Assembly (NCBI GenBank): GCA_030248215.1
Contig: JASANG010002066.1
Coordinates: forward strand, 1-64,000
Reading direction: 5' to 3'
Origin: Enoplolaimus lenunculus
Taxonomy: Eukaryota; Nematoda; Enoplea; Enoplida; Thoracostomopsidae
Length of the DNA: 64,000 nucleotides
The first letter of the stretch is position 1; the number at the start of each line of letters is the position of its first letter. Positions 57,580-64,000 of this stretch are shown here, piece by piece. The notes under the pieces are model-generated. The model was not told the origin of the DNA, did not search any database, and was given only the letters and a program-made list of their open reading frames with translations. A program made the translations under genes and the position numbers.

Positions 57580-60500
57580 CTGGAGTAAAAAGTGATAAAA
57601 CGTCGTGAAAGTCCGAAAATACAGAAGAAATTGGGATTAGTGTTGTGCACCCCCCCCATTAGCGGAGGGTGATGTGAAAATGGCACGCTCTTGTATACTT
57701 TCCATTACATTTATGGTTCAGAATTAGGTTTAGGCTTGATTTTAGTCAAAAGCTGAGGTTTCAACGATTAAGTTTTGTAAGTGTATAAGTTTTTTTCTTA
57801 AACCTAAACCCAAAAGTCTAAACTTCAAAATACATCCGCCCGATAGGATATTTAAACAATTTTACGGATCTATATTTCGTGCAGTACCGGACGACGCCAG
57901 AAACAGAGGACACTAGCCGCCGAACAAGTATAACGCAACTTTTCGGTCAGCAAAATTTTTTACTCTTGAACGCTATAATAAAAATCAATTAACAATAGGC
58001 AGTTTGTCCAATGTATAGAACAGGGTGTCAACAGTAGTATATGCATTTTCCTAAGCCTAAACCTAAACGTAACACTGAGCTTATACTTTAAGCGTAACCA
58101 AAAATTCAGTCTAAAGCTTAAGCTTATTCTATTACAGTCCCAAACGGTCCGGCACTGTTCTTTACACGAGTCGGTAGTTTATACCGTAAACAACAGGCCG
58201 CGTTCGATCAAAAATCCACGCCAAACAGAAATTCCCCATCCGTATTGAAGATGAATTTTTTCGGAAAGACAAAAAATCTGAAAACAAAATATGAAAACAA
58301 CAATATTTCATTTGAAACTACGTCCGTGCTAATAAATAGACCGTAAACAGTAACACGATTTCCGAAGTTTTTTTACCAAATCATCAGCTTTAACAAACGT
58401 TATTTCCAACCTGCAAATAGATACCCGCTTACCTAACATTATTCCTTTCAATTTGCAACGGGGCACACAATTTAAAGACGGACGTATGGTCGAAATAACC
58501 CGCTTACAAGTGGGGCTAAGCATTTATAGATTGGACACAATTTTTCGAAGAGACAAAGTTGAGCTGTCCTGGCCTTCCTCTGGCAAGGGGCTCGAATGAA
58601 GGAAAAATGAAATGAAGCGTTGTATTTTTTCAAATTGTGTGCAATACCAGGCAAGTTCAATTTCAAGAATTCTCAGGTAACACAGGCATAATTCAATTCG
58701 ATTCATAAAAGAAGGCGAGTTAAGATTCAATTCAATTCATAAGAAGGCGAGTTAAGATTCCATTCAGTTCATAAGAAGGCGAGTTAAGATTCCATTCAGT
58801 CCATAAGAAGGCGATTTAAGATTCCAGTCAGTCCATAAGAAGGCGATTTAAGATTCCATTCAGTTCATAAGAAGGCGAGTTAAGATTCCATTCAGTTCAT
58901 AAGAAGGCGAGTTAAGATTCCATTCAGTTCATAAGAAGGCGAGTTAAGACTCCATTCAGTTCATAAGAAGGCGAGTTAAGATTCCATTCAGTTCATAAGA
59001 AGGCGAGTTAAGATTCCATTCAGTTCATAAGAAGGCGAGTTAAGATTCCATTCAGTCCATAAGAAGGCGAGTTTCACGGTATAACTTTAACATACGCCAA
59101 AACTACGTTGTTCTGGGTAGAAATTCCACTGCTGGACTGACTGTATATTCATTCCCTTGTCTACGTCGTTTTGAGTTCCCAATACGAACTATCTGCAGCA
59201 TTAAACTTTTAGGTAATATTAATGACCATACGTATATATCAATTCTAACCTGAAATCTATCAGCTTGATTTTTGGGTTTCGTTTGAAGCGCCGTCTGTAA
59301 AACTTTTCGTGCCTATAAACAATATGATAACCCACGCAAGAGCTCATTCTTTGCCAGATAAAAAGTTCATTTACTTGTTTTGCCAAAAAAATTAACAATC
59401 AAAATTTTAGCTGCGACTAGCACGAGTAAGCTGAGTAGTGCAATATTTTTGGCTACCGGCTCGTACGAGTCAAGTTTCATCGAAAACGACAGTTTTCAAT
59501 TGAGACTTAAACTTCGAATCTGAAAGTGTTCATTATACTTAAGTGAAGGTAAGTCCTGTGAAACACTTTCTTTTTTAAACCCTCGATGGTTAATTAATTG
59601 CAGCAAGAGTGCATGATTACTCTATAACAAGAGTATGCAACTGGGTACATTCTGTATGGAAAAGAATGTACACGGCACACGTTGCATTTTTAGTCTACCC
59701 CCTTTTGTGTTATGGGTTATCCACGTAATAATGCGCGCATAGTTGTAAAAATTGTCCATACTCCCCCTTTAGGACCAGCGTCAAAAACGATGCTGTAGCC
59801 AGGGCCTGATGACAACACACCATGTACTTATAGGAAGCCGGTTTTGTCGTTACAGAGTTCCAAGGAAGTAGGGGCAAAACAGAGTCGCTCGGTAGTGACT
59901 GCTGCCAAAATGTACAGTTGCAGTGTTGTTTCTACGAAATAAATTTTAATTTTTTGCACATAAGTTCTGCTAAAACATATGTACAACAATAGTTCCTTCG
60001 AACAGTGTCTTGTTACAGTATATGGACATTGCACTGTGTACTTTGAGTGTAGCGACATTGCTTGTCTTGTAAGCGGGATGTCGGTTGTGTCCTTGGACTC
60101 TGTATAAAGACGCTAGTTCTAAATATAACATTCTTTCTACAGAGTTCCTGGAAATGACATAGGTCCTAACTCAGACCTGGACAATTTTTTACAGTAGTGC
60201 GCGCAGTATTACGTGGAATCATATATAGATTTAAAACAAAAGAAATGCTCCACCCCCCCCCAAATTCCATTACTTATTTAACACCAAAATTATAAGCCAT
60301 CAAACAAAGATTTGATCTACTTTTACAAGCAAGGTTCACTGTAAATTCCAGTGAGTTGATTAATTAACTCCGAGGGAGAATTAGTTATTTGTTGGTATTT
60401 CTGAGATAATAGCAGTAAAATAACTCCGTCTGAGCTGATTTAATTCTGGGGGAGTTTATGAATTAACTCTGAATGAGTTCACAGTCAATTCACAATTGTG

Positions 60501-63500
60501 AGTTCTGAAAGTCCTAAATTCAGAGCTGTCAGGCTTCTAAGTATATTCAACTCACTCTGAGTTGAAATCAACTCACTCGAATTTACAGTGTTTCCAACTT
60601 TTGTCAGCGTCAACCGAACTCGTTTTAAGGCTCGTGCAAGGGTCGTTGTGGTCATTCTCTGGCTACGAACCTGATTTGGTTAAAACGTCGACACATACCT
60701 TTTCGTTCGTTTTAAATCCTGACACACAAATCGACAGTAAATAAAAGAACAGCACCAGTATTTGAGCGGTACTCCAGATGAAATTGAAATAAAAAATCAC
60801 ATCACTCGCGTCTGGGACAATATTTTTCGTTTGAGTCACAAAATAAACCGTCAAACACAGCGTCAGAACGCAGAGGCCAAGTGAAAACAGTAGAAACGAC
60901 GAAAAAACGGTACAAATTTTTCGCATTGCCAACGTCAACGAACAAAACGTATCAAAATATAAACTCATTGGCCGACGTTCGAATATCGGATCCGCCGACA
61001 TCGCTTTGACCAGTGACCCGATCCAAAACCGAATCAACGCGGTCAGGGTCATGAAGTATAGCAGCGGTAGAACTTGCCAAACGGTAAACATTGGCAAAAG
61101 TACAAATGGAAGATACTCAAACAGCCAGCCGTGTTCAACTTCTTCCATATATCCAGGCGAAAAGTAAACAGTCAGTAGATATTCAATGGTTCGCAGCAGG
61201 AACGTTATTGAAAATAGCGTAACAGAAGCGCCGATGAGGGTAACGTTAATCTGTCGGACGTTAGGCGTAACCCCAAAGTTTGACATAAACGATGCGTTAA
61301 GTGAATTTAAATATTTGAGCAGGCGTTCGTGTGGTGATCGAACGAGAAAAAATAACGAAATGTTCACAACGCTTTGAAGAGGTTTCATACCTGAAGTCAA
61401 TAATTGCAAGTTTAGTCGGAGGTAACCGTTTACCTTTGCCGTACAAAAAATTTGGCAAAAAAAGTACTGCAATAACCATAGCTAGTCAACCGGATTTGCG
61501 CAATGCGCAAAAGTTAACGAATGCACAACAATCTGCAAGCAGTGTTTCTTTTCACAGAACAATCACGTTCAAGTAAACAAAGTTATGCTTGAAGGTTGGT
61601 CAATATGCGTATGTGAGGAATTCCAGCTTTTATTATATAGATAATAATAACAATAGTAATAATAATAATAATAATAACAATAATAATAGTAATAACAATA
61701 TTATTATTATTATTAATAATAATAATAATAATAGTTTAGAATTACTCTTCGGCTTAAGTTTTGGCTTAGCCTTAGATTTAAATCTTAAGTGTAAGCTGTG
61801 GCTTAACCATGGCATAAACAGTACTGGGGTGAGTTGGTTTGATAGCAAATTGCTACAGGTGGACGGCGCGGTTTCGGGCCGTCCGACATCGTCCGCTTGT
61901 AGCAATTTGCTATCTAGCAAGCTCTTGTTTCCGTCACCGGAGGCGTCCGGCGCCATACGACGAACCAGATGGATTTCCACATCACACCATATAAATATTC
62001 ATAAGAAAATTTTTTATTTTGCAGTACCGTCCGGCGACGGCCGACGCCGCTCGACGAGTATAGCCCAACCTTAAACTCTATTCCAAATCGTTCTAGGACA
62101 GACAGTAAATTTGTGATTCGGTTTCCAATTGTTCTAAAAATTTGAATTTTTTCAAAAAGTATAATCATTTTAGAACTGTGGGAAAATTTTGACTTTAGTT
62201 GTTTTCCGATGTCGTGATTCGGTTTCCAATTGTTCTAAAAATTTGAATTTTTTCAAAAAGTATAATCATTTTAGAACTGTGGCAAAATTTTGACTTTAGT
62301 TGTTTTCCGATGTCAATTAACCTGTTTCAATTTTGAGTAGAGTTTACTTCAGGCGGGTAACCAAGAGTCAGAATTCAGAGAGGTCATCAGATCCAAAGCG
62401 TGCAAAATATTTTGCATTCGTTGAACGCTTTTTTGACTCATGTTGTGATAAAAAGATTTTTAATCAGGACATGAAACGCCGCAAAATGATGGTTTGTCTC
62501 GTGAATTGGGATATGCGTCTAAACCCGCAAAGACTATTGCTGGCTTCGCACTTGCTTAACTTAGTCAAATTCAACGACAATAACATGCTTTACCTGTAAT
62601 TATTGCCGAAACAGTTTCAGGATACCACAGTCCAAAATACGTCAAATACTCGCGTACGACCCATATGACCAAACACATGATTGCAACGTTGACAACACAA
62701 TAAAATAAACTCAACAACGAAAACAACAACGTCATCAAACAATTGGCAACATGCATCATAGTGCTCTTGGCCTTTTTCGTCGCTGATTTTCGAGATTTCT
62801 TCAAGGCGCCTTGTAGACCTTCATCGCCAAGCATTCCAGGGTCGCTGCTCATAGATGTATCTGAATCAAATCCATAGCGTTCAAATCGAAAAGTTTCCTT
62901 CCCAGTTGGAATTCCATCCTTGTTGAGCAATTCACTGGAGTCGTTCGTTGTCGCCGGAGCCGCAATTTCACCAGTTGAACGTCGAGTTGAATTTAAATTT
63001 GAGTTAAACATTGAATTCAAATTTGAATTAAACTTTGATCCGTCTTCACGAACGCGGCTCAGCTTAGTGTGCGGGTGAGCTTTTGAGTAAAATCCGGCCA
63101 GTTGAAGAAGTACAATGCTTGGCCTGAGTCGGGTCAAAAATGACGCACTGGAGCTCGCTGAGCTTGGAGAAGGTTTCGTCGATTTGCGGCGACAGAAATG
63201 TGGACAGCGGTTTTGATGACAAAGACATGCCACTCGTTTAGCGCAGAAATTTTGCTCGGCGGTACACGACGTCCCTGTAAGATTACAACGCGGCCTTCCA
63301 AAGTTAGAGAACGTTGATTTTTGATTATATGGGTTCGTAAAGTTGACGATTGGCCCCATAGAATTAAAAGGTATCGCTTCAGGACTACACGATACTGATT
63401 GCAGGCGGCAGCACTGTTCAGTGGCGCACGACGCCTTAGAGTTACAAGGCAATGCCTCGCAAGATGGTTCATGGTTACAAGGCGAGCGGCTCGAACGGTA

Positions 63501-63788
63501 ACAAAGCCCGTCTTTGCAAGAACCATCGGTATTTCTTAAAGATCTTTTACAAGAGCTGGGGGCACTTGGGCAAAGTTGAAGTGTTGAATGTTTGGAATGA
63601 TGCCGGTTTTGTAGCGAATCCGATAAAAGCATGGGTTCGCTGTGGTCTGGTTCATTATGGAGCGGTTGAGTGAAACCATAGCAGTGGTTTGTAGTTGAAG
63701 CGAGTTCTGACGGAGTGCAAGGCGTTGATGATTTGGCAAACCTGAAGAGAATATTTGAATTATTTTTAGAAGGATGGTGTGACCACAT
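57172..63788 (-). CDS. Gustatory-receptor-family 7TM protein (5 exons)
   Basis: A membrane chemo- or photosensory receptor of the insect Gr/nematode GUR-LITE-1-EGL-47 superfamily, which forms ion channels or signalling receptors with an intracellular N-terminus. Exons in coding order: 63788-62594, 61390-60699, 59312-59250, 58277-58185, 57579-57172; phases 1, 0, 0, 0 agree, giving 816 residues. TM1 lies at about 351-378, TM2-TM6 in exon 2, and TM7 begins IVGLIITYALVLLRLK, matching the family's C-terminal TYxxxxxQ-type motif. The three phase-0 introns near the C-terminus match the conserved introns of this superfamily. Odd features: a 350-residue low-complexity N-terminal extension with a CxxNxCPHFC cluster, and a 110-residue tail after TM7 with five NxS/T sequons. 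EGL-47 also has a long N-terminus, but orthology cannot be settled here. Confidence 0.8.
58006..58173 (-). mobile_element. Family 1 TTAGGC element in GR-like intron 4
   Basis: GTCCAATGTATAGAACAGGG at one end and CACTGTTCTTTACACGAGTC at the other. It stops 11 bp from exon 4, so the splice donor of exon 4 sits right beside an inserted element. Confidence 0.8.
58185..58277 (-). CDS. GR-like exon 4 (93 bp): approach to TM7
   Basis: Acceptor ATTTTGTTTTCAG, donor TTTACG|GTATAA, 31 codons, phase 0 at both ends. It reads EKIHLQYGWGISVWRGFLIE then RGLLFT and joins directly to IVGLIITYAL. Confidence 0.8.
58690..59075. repeat. 32-bp minisatellite in GR-like intron 3
   Basis: About eleven units beginning CATAAGAAGGCGAGTTAAGA then TTCCATTCAGTT, most nearly identical, with a few C-for-T and T-for-G changes shared by adjacent units. 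Confidence 0.95.
59250..59312 (-). CDS. GR-like exon 3 (63 bp)
   Basis: Acceptor ATTGTTTATAG, donor TTTCAG|GTTAGA, 21 codons, phase 0 at both ends, reading ARKVLQTALQTKPKNQADRF then Q. This is the intracellular loop between TM6 and TM7, short and basic as in other family members. Confidence 0.75.
59605..59745. mobile_element. CAAGAGTG-family element, one half
   Basis: CAAGAGTGCATGATTACTCT then AACAAGAGTATGCAACTGGG and GGAAAAGAATGTACACGGCA; the opposite end is absent. Confidence 0.6.
60337..60590. mobile_element. CACTGTAAATTC-family MITE, best copy
   Basis: Starts CACTGTAAATTCCAGTGAGT and ends ACTCACTCGAATTTACAGTG: near-perfect inverted ends. Most of its 254 bp can fold into one hairpin. Confidence 0.85.
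60699..61390 (-). CDS. GR-like exon 2: TM2-TM6
   Basis: Acceptor TTATTGACTTCAG joins exon 1 in phase 1 (...SAIIT-G-MKPLQSVV). It includes RSPHERLLKYLNSLN and four further membrane segments (about GASVTLFSITFLL, FVLLPMFTVWQVLPLLYF, SSFLLFSLGLCVLTLCL, FIWSTAQILVLFFYLL). Donor GAAAAG|GTATGT, phase 0. Confidence 0.85.
61642..61735. repeat. (AAT)n/(AAC)n microsatellite
   Basis: About 95 bp of AAT with AAC and ATT interruptions, in GR-like intron 1. Confidence 0.95.
61841..61914. repeat. Perfect 17-bp inverted repeat (hairpin)
   Basis: GATAGCAAATTGCTACA at 61841-61857 pairs with TGTAGCAATTTGCTATC at 61898-61914. The 40-nt loop is G+C-rich and contains a second inner pair, GGACGG and CCGTCC. Each arm is itself an odd palindrome (TAGCAA-A-TTGCTA). 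Confidence 0.9.
62113..62314. repeat. 101-bp tandem duplication
   Basis: Two adjacent 101-bp copies beginning GTGATTCGGTTTCCAATTG and ending GTTTTCCGATGTC, differing at one base that I can see (GGGAAAA versus GGCAAAA). The near-identity implies a recent duplication. Confidence 0.9.
62594..63788 (-). CDS. GR-like exon 1: long N-terminus and TM1
   Basis: Starts at an ATG preceded two codons upstream by an in-frame stop. A good acceptor (TATTCTCTTCAG) inside the first 20 codons leaves room for an upstream exon instead. The product is rich in Ser, Cys and Asn, with CHQNRCPHFCRRK; TM1 is at the end. Donor TTACAG|GTAAAG, phase 1. Confidence 0.7.
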
Positions 63789-64000
63789 ACATCAAAAAAT
63801 AGTAAAATTATGTCAAAGTTAAAGCAAAATTAAGCCTGATTCACACGTGCAAGTTTTTGCAACAAAAAAAATTGCCAGTGCAAATTGCATGTGCAAGTTC
63901 GGTCATAAAACAGCTTTGAAGTTATTGTAGTTGAAAATTGTTCAGTGGAATTCATGATATTAAATTAAATTCGCACGTGTAAACGTATCTGCGTGTCGCT
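63789..64000. other. Window end upstream of the GR-like gene
   Basis: Contains a TTGCACGTGTGAAT-family element (about 63831-63990: GCCTGATTCACACGTGCAAG at one side, AATTCGCACGTGTAAACG at the other). No promoter motif recognised. Confidence 0.5.

Larger units (their letters stand above)
59313..60698 (-). other. GR-like intron 2
   Basis: Holds a CACTGTAAATTC-family MITE (60337-60590) and a CAAGAGTG-family fragment (59605-59745). Confidence 0.7.
61391..62593 (-). other. GR-like intron 1
   Basis: Contains an AAT microsatellite (61642-61735), a strong hairpin (61841-61914) and a perfect 101-bp tandem duplication (62113-62314). Confidence 0.75.

Noticed and set aside
58329-58666. Candidate penultimate GR-like exon in frames reading LNCVPRCKLKGIML or FISFFLHSSPLPEE
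   Set aside because: Splice sites were poor or out of phase; 58185-58277 has strong sites, the right phase and the family-like RGLLFT ending.
1-64000. CRISPR array, bacterial operons or phage genes
   Set aside because: The spliced 7TM genes, SINEs and MITEs are eukaryotic; the tandem repeats have no unique spacers of regular length.
1-64000. Retroviral, LTR, LINE or Polinton coding remains
   Set aside because: I saw no reverse transcriptase, integrase, capsid or long terminal repeat pattern in any listed frame.

Overview
This is an A+T-rich, intron-rich metazoan genomic segment: spliced genes with GT-AG introns, long introns, many short inverted-repeat elements, tRNA-derived SINEs and microsatellites. 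The TTAGGC hexamer, the classic nematode telomere unit, is scattered through it, and there is a gustatory-receptor-family gene of the LITE-1/GUR-3/EGL-47 kind. I infer a nematode or nearby ecdysozoan with a large, compact-intron-poor genome, unlike Caenorhabditis; the species cannot be named from the sequence.

Layout. (1) 1-19837: no supportable gene; a repeat-dense flank. (2) 19838-27254, plus strand: a six-exon peptide GPCR of the sex-peptide-receptor/DMSR family (about 809 residues as modelled), with all splice phases agreeing. Its second extracellular loop is swollen by about fourteen 13-residue repeats. (3) 27255-33370: a minisatellite and transposon spacer. (4) 33371-55880, plus strand: at least 17 phase-compatible exons, about 1206 residues, 5' end not found. 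The product looks like the ITPRID/KRAP/TESPA1 family (IP3-receptor-interacting proteins). One of its donors lies in an 18-bp tandem array that repeats the 5' splice site seven times. (5) 57172-63788, minus strand: a five-exon gustatory-receptor-family 7TM gene (about 816 residues) convergent with gene 4. It has a 350-residue cytoplasmic-type N-terminus and a C-terminal tail with five N-glycosylation sequons.

The repeat landscape is the other main result. About 26 copies of a 150-200 bp inverted-terminal-repeat element carry short TTAGGC tracts in a fixed orientation. Three copies have perfect 8-bp target-site duplications, so these telomere-like tracts were spread by transposition. At least eight further short element families, several minisatellites and a 260-bp TTAGGC array sit in introns. 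One element supplies a splice acceptor to the GPCR gene, and another lengthens an apparent reading frame past its splice donor. The three genes are not an operon. The two receptors are membrane sensors and the ITPRID-like protein would act in Ca2+-store signalling, but nothing in the sequence links them functionally.

All exon models were made by hand from splice motifs and phase agreement. There is no transcript evidence, and family assignments rest on remembered motifs, not on searches.
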